Part shown: positions 15,874-24,096 of the stretch, piece after piece
Layout of the letters: each line of letters begins with the position of its first letter
Numbering within the stretch: the first letter of the stretch is position 1
Assembly: GCF_002917885.1 (NCBI RefSeq)
Contig: NZ_PQNY01000005.1
Coordinates: forward strand, 1-64,000
Reading direction: 5' to 3'
Source of the DNA: Flavobacterium croceum DSM 17960
GTDB taxonomy: Bacteria > Bacteroidota > Bacteroidia > Flavobacteriales > Flavobacteriaceae
Length of the DNA: 64,000 bases
Position numbers and translations under genes: made by a program
Notes under the pieces: generated by a model
Database searches by the model: none
Seen by the model: only the letters and a program-made list of their open reading frames with translations
Told to the model about the DNA's origin: nothing

Positions 15874-16329
15874 TTATTTAAAATATTTCCAATCTATTTT
15901 TAAATTACCTGACTGCTTTTTGTCTAAAACTGTAAGTCCAGTTTTGTTATTGCAAATAGGGTAAACACCATAATTTTCAACAAAATTTGATATGAAGTGG
16001 CTTTCCAAATCTTCAATTCTGAATTTCCATACATTTTGCAATATTTCAAAATTTATGTATGTAAAATATAATGGTTCAATTTTTCTATAATTTATTAATC
16101 CAACATTCTTTGATTTGCCTTCAAAATGACTAAGTAACCTACTCCCGATGCTGTTTGTTTTTTTTTCGCTCATTCCGATATATAGTAATTTGGATTTTGC
16201 AAAAGGGTATTGAATATCAATTGACTTACTAAAAATAAAATACAATCCAGCTAGACCATTCAAAGGTCTAATGTTTGAAGCTTCAAATTTTTTCGGTTCA
16301 TCGAAATAAATTGTAATTTCTTTTTCCAC
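15874..16329 (-). CDS. GIY-YIG-like nuclease domain protein
   Basis: The 151-residue protein has the GIY-YIG layout: GLY (28-30), YIG (50-52), an Arg in SRLLSHF (R64) with H68, a Glu in EDLESHF (E109) and an Asn near CNN (127-128). Enzymes of this fold cut DNA with one metal ion. The start codon is GTG at 16329, 2 bp after the stop of mod, so it is translated with the methyltransferase. A lone GIY-YIG domain in a type III operon is unusual and makes it a candidate accessory nuclease. Confidence 0.72.
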   Translation of the reverse strand: MEKEITIYFDEPKKFEASNIRPLNGLAGLYFIFSKSIDIQYPFAKSKLLYIGMSEKKTNSIGSRLLSHFEGKSKNVGLINYRKIEPLYFTYINFEILQNVWKFRIEDLESHFISNFVENYGVYPICNNKTGLTVLDKKQSGNLKIDWKYFK

Positions 16330-16331
16330 AC

Positions 16332-18311
16332 TTAAAACGCATTAAATTTATCTCCTAAATAATGTTTCAAGTTGTATTTTTTGGTGGTGTCTAATGCTCT
16401 TTCCAAACAAATGAATTTTTTATCTGTATTGGTTTTGAAATAGTCAACTGTTTCAGGATTGATTATTACATCAAGACAAATCAAAGTTTCTTTTTCGCCA
16501 TCACTTGCAAGTTGTACCTCATTGCTTGCAAACTGGTTTTGCAAACCTAGTTTGTAGTTAAGATTATAACCGTTTTTCAGTAATATCTCGGTTAAAAGTT
16601 CTGGTTTGTTGAACGCATTGACTAATTGCAATTCTTTATTTGCAATGTAGGTTTTGAGTAATTCAATATTTTCTTCCTCTGTCTTTTCAGGGTCGGGTGC
16701 AAAATCTACTCTAGGGAAATTTGACTTTTGCAATTTGAAAACTTTAAATCCTAACCCTTGCAAGGCATCTTCTTTTTTATCGCCTGTAAATAAATCAGGT
16801 TGTTTGGTTTCTTTTTCTTTGATGATATTTTGAACAACTCTTTTATTGCGCTCAATAGTTATATCACTTATTTTTTTATATCCTGATTTATATGCTTCGC
16901 TTTTTTCGGCAGTTGCTTCAGGAAGTTGAGTTAAAATAAATTTCCTTTTCTGATTGTCTGTTTCATTTAACTCAAAAGTAGCGTGACCAGTTGTGCCTGA
17001 ACCACCAAAAAAATCAAGTATAATATCATTTTCATTTGTACATAGTTCAATACATTGCTTTACCAATGCCACAGGTTTTGGAAAATCAAACTCTCCTTTG
17101 TCAAAACCTAATTTTTTCATATCAATTGTACCTGTTTCGGTTAAGAAAGAGTTATCGTCCCATATAGATTTTACTTTATAAGTGGTCTTTCTGTATTTTT
17201 CAAAAATACCAAAAGTGCCATCTTGCTTTCTTTTTGCAATCAAATTGGAATTAAGCGTGTTTTCGAGTGAATTTTCAATAACTTTTTTTGTACCCCATCT
17301 CCAACAACTTTCAATCCCTTGTGAATTATATGGCTCTATTTTTATTGAATAATTTGGATCTGAATTATCTGCTTTTACAGGACAGAATCCATCTTTGTCA
17401 ACTATGTTTGGATTTACAAATAGAGGATAAAATAAGTTAGGACGATTGTGCTTTCCAAATTTAGGATTTCGATTTCTCAACTCTCTGATATTGAATTTTC
17501 CTATGTTGTCCTCAAGATTTAAATCATTTGATGAATCAGATTTTTCAATTTCATACAAATCTCCTTCATCACTTTTACAATAAATCAAGATATACTCATG
17601 TGTTTTGGCTATCTGATTATATGTTTGACCCCGACTATTTGCTCTAACAATAATTTCACTTAAAAAGTTTTCTTCACCAAAAACTTCATCACATAATTTT
17701 CTTAAATGATGTACTTCATTGTCATCAATTGAAATAAAAATTAATCCATCTTCTCGCAATAATTGTCTTGCAATCAACAAACGAGAATACATCATATTTA
17801 GCCAGTTTGAATGATAACGCCCGTCTGTCTCGGTGTTGGTGTCAATTTTCACACCATTTTCAATGTATTCAGCATTTTCCCAATATCCCTTTTTGTCTTG
17901 AGTATATTTGTCGCTATACACAAAATCATTTCCTGTGTTGTATGGAGGGTCAATATAAATACACTTGATTTGCCCACGATAACTGTTACTTAACAATTTT
18001 AAAACTTCAAGGTTTTCGCCCTCAATAATTAGATTTTCAGTATTATCAGGATTAACGCTTCGGTTTTCGTCAAAAACTAACGTTGCATTACTAGGTATAA
18101 ATGCATCCCGCTTGGCTTGGCTTTTGCCAAACCAACGAAATTCATAACGTTCAGTTTCATTAATCAAACTTGGATTGACTGCTTTTTTAATTTCATCAAT
18201 ATTCAAATTGCCCTCATTAGTAAACCAATCAGGGTATAATTGTTTTAGGGTTTGCAAACGTTCGTTGTTCCAATCGTTGCTATTTGGCATGAAGTCGTTT
18301 ATGCTTTCCAT
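16332..18311 (-). CDS. mod: Type III restriction-modification DNA methyltransferase (Mod)
   Basis: The 659-residue protein has the amino-methyltransferase motif DPPYNTGND (121-129) and the SAM-binding motif FGGSGTTGH (435-443), in the order of the beta class, with a variable target-recognition region between. These enzymes methylate adenine in an asymmetric 5-6 bp site and give the complex its specificity. Its start is 1 bp before the stop of dinD, so expression is coupled. The length suits the family and no frameshift is visible, so the gene should be active. Confidence 0.93.
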   Translation of the reverse strand: MESINDFMPNSNDWNNERLQTLKQLYPDWFTNEGNLNIDEIKKAVNPSLINETERYEFRWFGKSQAKRDAFIPSNATLVFDENRSVNPDNTENLIIEGENLEVLKLLSNSYRGQIKCIYIDPPYNTGNDFVYSDKYTQDKKGYWENAEYIENGVKIDTNTETDGRYHSNWLNMMYSRLLIARQLLREDGLIFISIDDNEVHHLRKLCDEVFGEENFLSEIIVRANSRGQTYNQIAKTHEYILIYCKSDEGDLYEIEKSDSSNDLNLEDNIGKFNIRELRNRNPKFGKHNRPNLFYPLFVNPNIVDKDGFCPVKADNSDPNYSIKIEPYNSQGIESCWRWGTKKVIENSLENTLNSNLIAKRKQDGTFGIFEKYRKTTYKVKSIWDDNSFLTETGTIDMKKLGFDKGEFDFPKPVALVKQCIELCTNENDIILDFFGGSGTTGHATFELNETDNQKRKFILTQLPEATAEKSEAYKSGYKKISDITIERNKRVVQNIIKEKETKQPDLFTGDKKEDALQGLGFKVFKLQKSNFPRVDFAPDPEKTEEENIELLKTYIANKELQLVNAFNKPELLTEILLKNGYNLNYKLGLQNQFASNEVQLASDGEKETLICLDVIINPETVDYFKTNTDKKFICLERALDTTKKYNLKHYLGDKFNAF

Positions 18312-19151
18312 TTATTTTTTTGGTTTCTTTGAATCTTTCAATATCTTTTTGTCATCGCCATCTAACTTGCGTTGAATCTTTTTAACATCTTCGGCAGGTG
18401 GCAAATTCTCTGGAACAATTCCTCTTTGTGTCAGCATTTTTCTAACCGCCTTGTTATTTTCGACGTGTTCGTTTTCTATTTTCGTTATCCCTTTCAAGTC
18501 CTTGCTTTGCACATTTAATCCAGTCATTTCAGCCGCTAGGTCTTTCGCTTTTATGCTAATAGTAGGAAGAAAGTCTGCAACAGGTCTATTGTCAGGAACT
18601 CCCATTTTCTTTTTCAATTGAATGGTTGACAATTTGAATAATGCTTGGTCTCCTTTGGAACGAATTAATCCAAAACCTTTACTATCAACACCACGTTCAA
18701 ATAAAATTCCTGAAAGTTGTTTTTCGGTTTGAGTTAGTTTTTCCCTTGCTTTAACACGCTCAAATTCAAGTAAACGTTGCTCAATGATTTCAGCTCTGCG
18801 AGTTTGAACCGCAAAATAGTTTTGAGCAAAAGCAATTTCTTCTTTTCTACTATCTCCATTTTGAGCGATTAAATAACACGCATAACGAGTTAAAGCAATA
18901 TCATCAATAGCTCTTTCGGTTTCAGAACCAATAGAAACCATTTTCTTGATGTCGGGAAAATGGTTGTTTATATCTTCGCCTGCATTATTGCAAGCATCTT
19001 TTGCTTTTTGGATAACGTTTTCAAAGTTTTCCCATTTACTATATCCTAAAAGCTTTTGCAATTCTCTTGCACTCCAACATTCGATACCCTCCAATTCAGA
19101 TGCAACTGCTTCAAATTGTTGGAACAACGCCATAATTTCTTCACTTTTCAT
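18312..19151 (-). CDS. dinD: DinD-like (BRO-N) protein within the type III RM operon
   Basis: The 279-residue protein matches DNA-damage-inducible protein D: the BRO-N-like region ECWSARELQKLLGYSKWENFE, then IDDIALTRYACYLIAQNGDSRKEEIAFAQNYFAVQTR and the C-terminal GVDSKGFGLIRSKGDQALF. In E. coli DinD inhibits RecA strand exchange. It sits exactly between res and mod, an arrangement I recall from other type III loci. It may regulate the RM genes or link them to DNA damage. A relic of a similar coding stretch lies just upstream at 19165-19209. Confidence 0.85.
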   Translation of the reverse strand: MKSEEIMALFQQFEAVASELEGIECWSARELQKLLGYSKWENFENVIQKAKDACNNAGEDINNHFPDIKKMVSIGSETERAIDDIALTRYACYLIAQNGDSRKEEIAFAQNYFAVQTRRAEIIEQRLLEFERVKAREKLTQTEKQLSGILFERGVDSKGFGLIRSKGDQALFKLSTIQLKKKMGVPDNRPVADFLPTISIKAKDLAAEMTGLNVQSKDLKGITKIENEHVENNKAVRKMLTQRGIVPENLPPAEDVKKIQRKLDGDDKKILKDSKKPKK

Positions 19152-19164
19152 AATTACAAAAGTT

Positions 19165-19209
19165 TTAGTTAAAATATATTTTTATCATTTTCCTGATGTC
19201 GGGAAAATG
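19165..19209 (-). pseudogene. Relic of a DinD/BRO-N coding segment
   Basis: The minus strand reads HFPDIRKMIKIYFN then TAA. It matches HFPDIKKM inside dinD; at DNA level 19186-19211 equals 18939-18964 except for one base in 26. It lies between the res stop and the dinD start and has no start of its own. It is probably the trace of an earlier dinD-like gene or of a recombination that swapped this gene. Confidence 0.6.
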
Positions 19210-19215
19210 GTGTTT

Positions 19216-21918
19216 TTATATAATAGAATTTATTGTTTTATCTGCTTCTGTTTTGAAGTAACTATACTCTTTTACTGGAGCTTTGTATTGTACCTCTAAT
19301 CCCAATTTTTCAAAATGCTTAATAGCACATCTTATTTTGTAAATCTCGCTTTCTTTTAAAGCTTTTTTGTCATTGATGTCATTCGTTCCTTTGGTTTCAA
19401 TCACAAAATAAAACTCATTTTCATTGCCGTCTTTAAGGTTTTTACGCTTCATTACTAAACCAAAATCAGGCTCATAATCTCCAATCGGTGTTTTTATTTT
19501 ATACCAACTTGGAAGTTTCAGAAAACAAACTACTTCCACATCTTTATCAGCATCCAATGAAAACTTTTTTTCTACATCACTATCAATTAGCATTTTGTCG
19601 AATACTCCTTTGTTAGGGGTTGCAACATACCCTTTGTCTGATATGTTTTTTACAAAGTCATTAAATTCAAATGGGAAACTATCTCCTGTTAATTCATAGT
19701 TTAATCCTCTAATCATTTCATCTAATTCAGCATTGCGAATGATTGCGGAAGCTTCGTGAATAAATCTAGGTGGATTTTTAACCACTTCTTTAAGATTGGT
19801 CAATTGTTCAAATATTTTGAACATTGAAGCATAACTCAATCCTGTATTTTCACTTAACTCTTCAATTAAATCTAGTGGAGTGAAATTTGTTTTTTGTTTT
19901 ACATTTTCTGAACCTTGAAATGTGTCTTGTTTGCCCTCTTCATTGATAGAATCAATTAAAAAGCTAGATGCTTCAATGACAAAATCAGGGATTGTAATTT
20001 TATTTATCTCTTCAACAGCGGTATTAATCAAACGCTCTTCATCAAAATTGACTGTGTATTCTGTTTTTTTAGCTAAAGCAGTCCAATATTTTTTGAAAGC
20101 TTTGTCAATAGTCTCATTTGTATTTCGTTTGAATTTTACTTCATCGGTTTGAGTTCCTTTATGGTTGTGTGTCATTCCTGCACCTGCATTCGTAGTGCCA
20201 TAAACCGATTTAATTTCTTCTTGATATTGTGTTACAAATGTCTCATAGGTTTCATTTGGAATAACCGTAAGTTGGTTTATACGCTCACTATCTTCAACAT
20301 CAATCGCATCATATACCCGTTGCCCTTTTTGATTGACACAAATACGCAATCCTCTACCAATTTCCTGACGTTTTTTAGTTTCTGAATAGGAATTATTCAG
20401 CGTTGCAATATTAAATACATTTGGATTATCCCAACCAACTCCCAAAGCCGAGTGAGAAAACACAAATTGAACAGGATTTGATAAAGTAAGAAGTTCTTCT
20501 TTACCTCTTAATATCAATTCATAAATTTTGGCTTGTTCTTTTACTCCGCCCTCATTGTCTGCAAATTCGCCACTTGATTTTTGTGCAAAATAATAACCTT
20601 GAACGCTTTGTATATGTTCATCAGTTGGAGTGTTTCCATTGTGATATTCGGGATAAACCGCTTTATATTTTTCAATAAAAAGATTTTTGATTATTGGTGT
20701 CTCTCCAATGTAGTTTGCAACCCTATCAATGAATATTAAGGATAGGCATTTAATTTCTTTTGGAGCTAATTTTTGTGATTTTGCAAAATGTCTATGAATT
20801 AACCACTCTATTTGCAAAGCCCAAATGTTCTCTAAAGTACCTGAAATTTGTTTTTCTAAAATTTCTGCACCATTAGAAAAGGTAACAGTCCATTTTCCAG
20901 TTTTTAAACTTTTGTTGATGTTGGAAATGGTATAATTCAAATAGCTGGGATTATTCATTTTTTCTCCCAAATTATCTCCGTTGGAAAGCCAACCACTTAC
21001 TTTAAATTCAATTTTGTTTGATGTTTTGCTTAAATGCCAAGCTTTCAGTTTTACTTTAGGGTCTCCCTTTCCAAATTGTATGTCTGCCAATTCTATTTTT
21101 AATGTTGCTTCATCATTTTTTTCGGTTACTGTCAAAACTTCAATTTTCTTAACTAAACCCTCTTTGTAACTATCATAAGGGGTTAGTCTATAAATCAAAT
21201 TCTTAACAACTTTGTGAGTAGCCGAATAACGAATTTTATACAATGGATTAAGTTTTGCAATTTGAGTTATGGAATTATCTGTATCCATTCCCTCTTGAGG
21301 TTCATCCATTATAATTATAGGATTGGTTTTTCCAATGGCTTCAATAAAAGGAATGTTATTGAATAAATCCTCTCTTTGTGCTTGATTCAAAATTTTATCC
21401 TCTGAATTGAATGAAGCCAAAGTCATTATCATTACTTGAGGATATTGTTCCTCGATGAACTGACTAACTTTTTGAAGTTTTTTGCTGTCATATTCAAAAG
21501 CATCAGGTTTAAAACCGTAAATGCTTTCCAGTTGTTTTTCAAATGCTTTGAACGTTCCAATAATATTTTGACGAATTGCAACGGAAGGAACTAAAATTAT
21601 AAACTTTGTAAAACCGTATTCCTTGAAAAGTTCAAAAATAGTTTTGATGTAAACAAGAGTTTTACCAGTTCCTGTTTCCATTTCAACACAAATATCCCTG
21701 TCATTTGAAAGCTTTGCAATTTCCTCTGAAATACCGTTTTCTTGTATGACACTTTTAATGTTATTTTCTATATCAAGAGAGGTAAGTTTTGTAGTATTTG
21801 AACGAATGCCCTCAATACAAGAATTATCAAAATTATTTTTATCAGTACCATCAAAAATTTTGACTACTGATTGTATTGCGATGTCTTGATAATTAAGGTT
21901 TTCTAACTTAAATTCCAT
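19216..21918 (-). CDS. res: Type III restriction endonuclease subunit (Res)
   Basis: The protein is 900 residues from ATG at 21918; a GTG three codons earlier is less likely. It begins with a superfamily 2 helicase core: Walker A METGTGKT (80-87), box DEPQ (205-208), and the late motif QEIGRGLRI. Near the C-terminus PDFGLV and FVIETKG form the PD-ExK nuclease site. Res hydrolyses ATP after Mod finds unmethylated sites and cuts downstream. It is the first gene of the leftward operon, with TATATTTA about 27 bp upstream as a possible -7 element. Confidence 0.92.
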   Translation of the reverse strand: MEFKLENLNYQDIAIQSVVKIFDGTDKNNFDNSCIEGIRSNTTKLTSLDIENNIKSVIQENGISEEIAKLSNDRDICVEMETGTGKTLVYIKTIFELFKEYGFTKFIILVPSVAIRQNIIGTFKAFEKQLESIYGFKPDAFEYDSKKLQKVSQFIEEQYPQVMIMTLASFNSEDKILNQAQREDLFNNIPFIEAIGKTNPIIIMDEPQEGMDTDNSITQIAKLNPLYKIRYSATHKVVKNLIYRLTPYDSYKEGLVKKIEVLTVTEKNDEATLKIELADIQFGKGDPKVKLKAWHLSKTSNKIEFKVSGWLSNGDNLGEKMNNPSYLNYTISNINKSLKTGKWTVTFSNGAEILEKQISGTLENIWALQIEWLIHRHFAKSQKLAPKEIKCLSLIFIDRVANYIGETPIIKNLFIEKYKAVYPEYHNGNTPTDEHIQSVQGYYFAQKSSGEFADNEGGVKEQAKIYELILRGKEELLTLSNPVQFVFSHSALGVGWDNPNVFNIATLNNSYSETKKRQEIGRGLRICVNQKGQRVYDAIDVEDSERINQLTVIPNETYETFVTQYQEEIKSVYGTTNAGAGMTHNHKGTQTDEVKFKRNTNETIDKAFKKYWTALAKKTEYTVNFDEERLINTAVEEINKITIPDFVIEASSFLIDSINEEGKQDTFQGSENVKQKTNFTPLDLIEELSENTGLSYASMFKIFEQLTNLKEVVKNPPRFIHEASAIIRNAELDEMIRGLNYELTGDSFPFEFNDFVKNISDKGYVATPNKGVFDKMLIDSDVEKKFSLDADKDVEVVCFLKLPSWYKIKTPIGDYEPDFGLVMKRKNLKDGNENEFYFVIETKGTNDINDKKALKESEIYKIRCAIKHFEKLGLEVQYKAPVKEYSYFKTEADKTINSII

Positions 21919-21994
21919 TAAAGGCACTTATTTAATATTGAACTGTAAATATAATAGAAAAAAGCTAAGATTTTGTAAGAAATTATCAAATTGC

Positions 21995-23425
21995 TTATCG
22001 AAGCAAGTTTGAATAATCCTCTGGTAATTCTGCATCAATATCTCGTAGATATTTTTCAAGAGCGGTCATTGTAGAATGCCCTGTAACTAGCATTAATTTA
22101 CTTTTAGTTTCAAATTGAGAGCTTGTTTTTCGCATTTCTCGATACAGTTTAGTTATGAAAGTATGCCTAAAACTGTACATTCCATAATCTTTGTTAAGGT
22201 TGAAGTGTGTTTTTACAACTTCTTTGAAACGTTTTGAAAAATAGTCTCTTTTATTGTTTGGTTCTGTAACCCAATCTTGACCAAAACCAGTAGGAGTGAA
22301 GAGAAAACTTTCGGGGTTAAAATTTGACAAATCGGGTAAATCATTCAGTAAAATTTCAGGTATAATTTTGATTTTTACTGCTTTGTTTTTGGTTCTTAAA
22401 TAAAGTCTTTTGCCTATCAAATCAATGTCCTTAATTCTCAATTCACAAACTTCAATGGGTCTTAAAAAGTTATATGACACAAATTTTATGAACAGTAAAA
22501 GCAACTTATCATTTTCTTCAAGAAAAGAGTAAATGTCTTTCTGCATTTCAGAGGTGTAAGTCTTATTTCTTTCAGGATTTGACTTTAATACATTTATTTT
22601 TTTGACCACATTATCTGCAATTATTTCATTGTCTTCTAAAACTTGAAACAACGAACTTAAATCTGCTCTTGTATTGTTTCTGTTTCTTGCACTTGAATTG
22701 ACTAATACGTCATTCAGATAATCATTAATAACCTTTTTGGTTATGAAAGTTATCGGTTTATTTTCATCTAAAGACTTTCTGAATTTTCTAACTCTTAATT
22801 CAAAGTTTTTATATGAAGTATCTCTAATTGTGTTTTTCTTTAAGTTTAATGCAAATTCAAAAGCTTCTTTAATTGTTAGAGTTTCTGGAATTGCAATATT
22901 TTCTTGAGGTATTGCAATGGTTTTATTTGATATTGCAATGGTTTCAGCAGGTATTGCAATGGTTTTGCTGGGAATTGCAATGTTTTCTTTGGGAATTGCA
23001 ATGCTAGTATTGTTTCCTTTTGAAGTTTCGGACTGCTTTTTATTAAGTAGCTCTTCAATATTATTGTTTGTGTTAGGATTGAAACCTTTTTCAAGTAAAA
23101 ATTCTAGTGCAACACTCATTGCATTCAAGTATTCAACTCTTTCTTTTTTAGTTTTTAGCTTATTTACATTGCCTTTGATGTTTGGCATTCTTTTTAGTTT
23201 GCCAGTTTCTGCATCTCTGAAACTATAATATATGTACCAACTTTTTGACAAAGCTTTTGCTTTTTCTGACTCACTAAGTTGATTCCATAACAGAATATTT
23301 ACACCGCCTGTAAAGATTTTTGGAGCAGTAAAGTCTTTTTGTTTCAACAAGTTTTTCGATTGATTAATTGGGGAATAGTGTTCTAAATCGTGTACTTTTT
23401 GTAAATGTAAAAATATTTTAGACAT
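21995..23425 (-). CDS. Tyrosine recombinase (island integrase)
   Basis: The 476-residue protein has the phage-integrase catalytic domain at the C-terminus: Arg in LRPIEVCELRIKDID, YSFRHTF (with Tyr instead of the first His of HxxR, as in many Bacteroidota integrases from memory), GHSTMTALEKYL with the nucleophile Tyr. A SAM-like core-binding domain precedes it. Between about residues 140 and 187 lie six IAIPxxT-type heptapeptides encoded by 21-bp repeats. The gene reads away from tRNA-Met, and its ATG directly follows the T-run of the tRNA terminator. It should catalyse integration at the 18-bp core. Confidence 0.93.
   Translation of the reverse strand: MSKIFLHLQKVHDLEHYSPINQSKNLLKQKDFTAPKIFTGGVNILLWNQLSESEKAKALSKSWYIYYSFRDAETGKLKRMPNIKGNVNKLKTKKERVEYLNAMSVALEFLLEKGFNPNTNNNIEELLNKKQSETSKGNNTSIAIPKENIAIPSKTIAIPAETIAISNKTIAIPQENIAIPETLTIKEAFEFALNLKKNTIRDTSYKNFELRVRKFRKSLDENKPITFITKKVINDYLNDVLVNSSARNRNNTRADLSSLFQVLEDNEIIADNVVKKINVLKSNPERNKTYTSEMQKDIYSFLEENDKLLLLFIKFVSYNFLRPIEVCELRIKDIDLIGKRLYLRTKNKAVKIKIIPEILLNDLPDLSNFNPESFLFTPTGFGQDWVTEPNNKRDYFSKRFKEVVKTHFNLNKDYGMYSFRHTFITKLYREMRKTSSQFETKSKLMLVTGHSTMTALEKYLRDIDAELPEDYSNLLR
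22890..23002. repeat. Six 21-bp tandem repeats with palindrome ATTGCAAT
   Basis: ATTGCAAT starts at 22890, 22911, 22932, 22953, 22974 and 22995, an exact 21-bp period, with GGTTT or a close variant following in most units. In the integrase the units encode I-A-I plus four variable residues. The period equals two DNA turns, so the palindromes all face one side of the helix. The same octamer is dense in the DUF6371 gene. Confidence 0.85.
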
Positions 23426-23431
23426 AAAAAA

Positions 23432-23456
23432 AACGGTTTAGAGTACCTAAACCGTT
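23432..23456 (-). terminator. tRNA-Met terminator abutting the integrase start
   Basis: On the minus strand AACGGTTTAG and CTAAACCGTT pair around GTACT and are followed by eight T, and the integrase ATG comes immediately after the T-run. The hairpin is part of the island, since the left junction has a different one at 366-402. Confidence 0.85.
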
Positions 23457-23478
23457 GATTTCATTACTTTCATTTTTG

Positions 23479-23552
23479 TAGCGAGAGGGAGATTTGAACT
23501 CCCGACCTCAGGGTTATGAATCCTGCGCTCTAACCAACTGAGCTACCTCGCC
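23479..23552 (-). tRNA. tRNA-Met (CAT anticodon), rebuilt by the island
   Basis: The 74-nt sequence folds as a full cloverleaf: acceptor GGCGAGG/TCTCGCT with wobbles, D arm GCTC/GAGC, anticodon loop TTCATAA (CAT), T arm GGGAG/CTCCC around TTCAAAT, and A73. CCA is not encoded. The anticodon loop lies in the attachment core, so the 5' half is chromosomal and the 3' half came with the island. It could be elongator Met or the Ile2 precursor with CAT; this was not resolved. Confidence 0.93.
23504..23521. repeat. Right attachment core (attR), 18-bp direct repeat
   Basis: Identical to 435-452 and embedded in the anticodon/variable region of tRNA-Met. Confidence 0.85.
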
Positions 23553-23644
23553 ATTTGGTTTTGCGGGTGCAAAGATATAATTATTATTGGTTACTCCAAA
23601 TTTATTGCAAAAAATATTTTTTTCATGGTTTCTACGTTTTTTGT

Positions 23645-23674
23645 TTGCCATTATAAAAATATCAATTATATTTC
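23645..23674 (+). promoter_or_regulatory. Probable promoter of the START-like gene
   Basis: TTG (23645-23647), a 19-bp spacer, then TATATTTC (23667-23674) match the Bacteroidota consensus with one mismatch. The ATG at 23695 is about 20 bp downstream. Confidence 0.5.
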
Positions 23675-23694
23675 GCCAAAATTATCTTTAATTT

Positions 23695-24087
23695 ATGAAT
23701 CCAAAAATACGTTACGAAATAGAATTTCCAATCAACTCTTCACCTCAATTATTATACAACTATATTTCAACTCCATCTGGTTTACAGGAGTGGTTTGCCG
23801 ATAATGTAAATTCTAGAGGAGAATTCTTTACTTTTTCTTGGGATGATACTGAAGAAAATGCGAGACTCGCTTCAAAAAAATCTGGCGAAAAAGTACGTTT
23901 TAAATGGGTAGATGACAATAAAAAGGATACCGAGTATTATTTTGAAATGCGTATTTTGGAAGATGAAATTACCAAAGATGTTTCTTTAATGGTAGTCGAT
24001 TTTGCTTTTGAAGATGAAGTAGAAGAAGCTAAACAATTGTGGGAAAATCAAGTTTCAGACCTTAAACACATTATCGGTTCAGTATAA
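23695..24087 (+). CDS. START-like (SRPBCC fold) domain protein
   Basis: The 130-residue protein has the AHSA1/START-like pattern: an N-terminal strand YEIEFPINSSPQLLYNYISTPSGLQEWFADNV, and a C-terminal helix EEAKQLWENQVSDLKHIIG. It is soluble, conserved in Flavobacteriia, and likely binds a hydrophobic ligand in a helix-grip cavity, but no substrate is known. It is followed 9 bp later by the PabC-like gene, suggesting one transcription unit. Confidence 0.82.
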   Translation: MNPKIRYEIEFPINSSPQLLYNYISTPSGLQEWFADNVNSRGEFFTFSWDDTEENARLASKKSGEKVRFKWVDDNKKDTEYYFEMRILEDEITKDVSLMVVDFAFEDEVEEAKQLWENQVSDLKHIIGSV

Positions 24088-24096
24088 ATACAATTC

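Larger units (their letters stand above)
435..23521. mobile_element. 23-kb integrative genomic island in tRNA-Met
   Basis: The island is bounded by an 18-bp direct repeat that lies inside the tRNA-Met sequence. It contains a tyrosine recombinase next to the intact tRNA, a RepA-like ATPase, a DUF6371 primase-like gene, a type III restriction-modification operon and a DUF262-based cargo block. No relaxase, coupling protein, mating-pore gene, capsid gene or terminase was recognised, so it looks like a non-self-transmissible integrative element or a defence-laden satellite. Whether it still excises cannot be told from sequence alone. Confidence 0.88.

Noticed and set aside
18946..19299. 117-aa open frame on the plus strand with the repeated segment
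   Set aside because: It is antisense to dinD and res and its internal repeat is explained by the dinD relic.
22890..23002. CRISPR-like array
   Set aside because: The units are 21 bp, adjoining and inside an open integrase frame; there are no unique spacers and no cas genes.
435..23521. Prophage
   Set aside because: No capsid, tail, terminase, portal or lysis genes were recognised.
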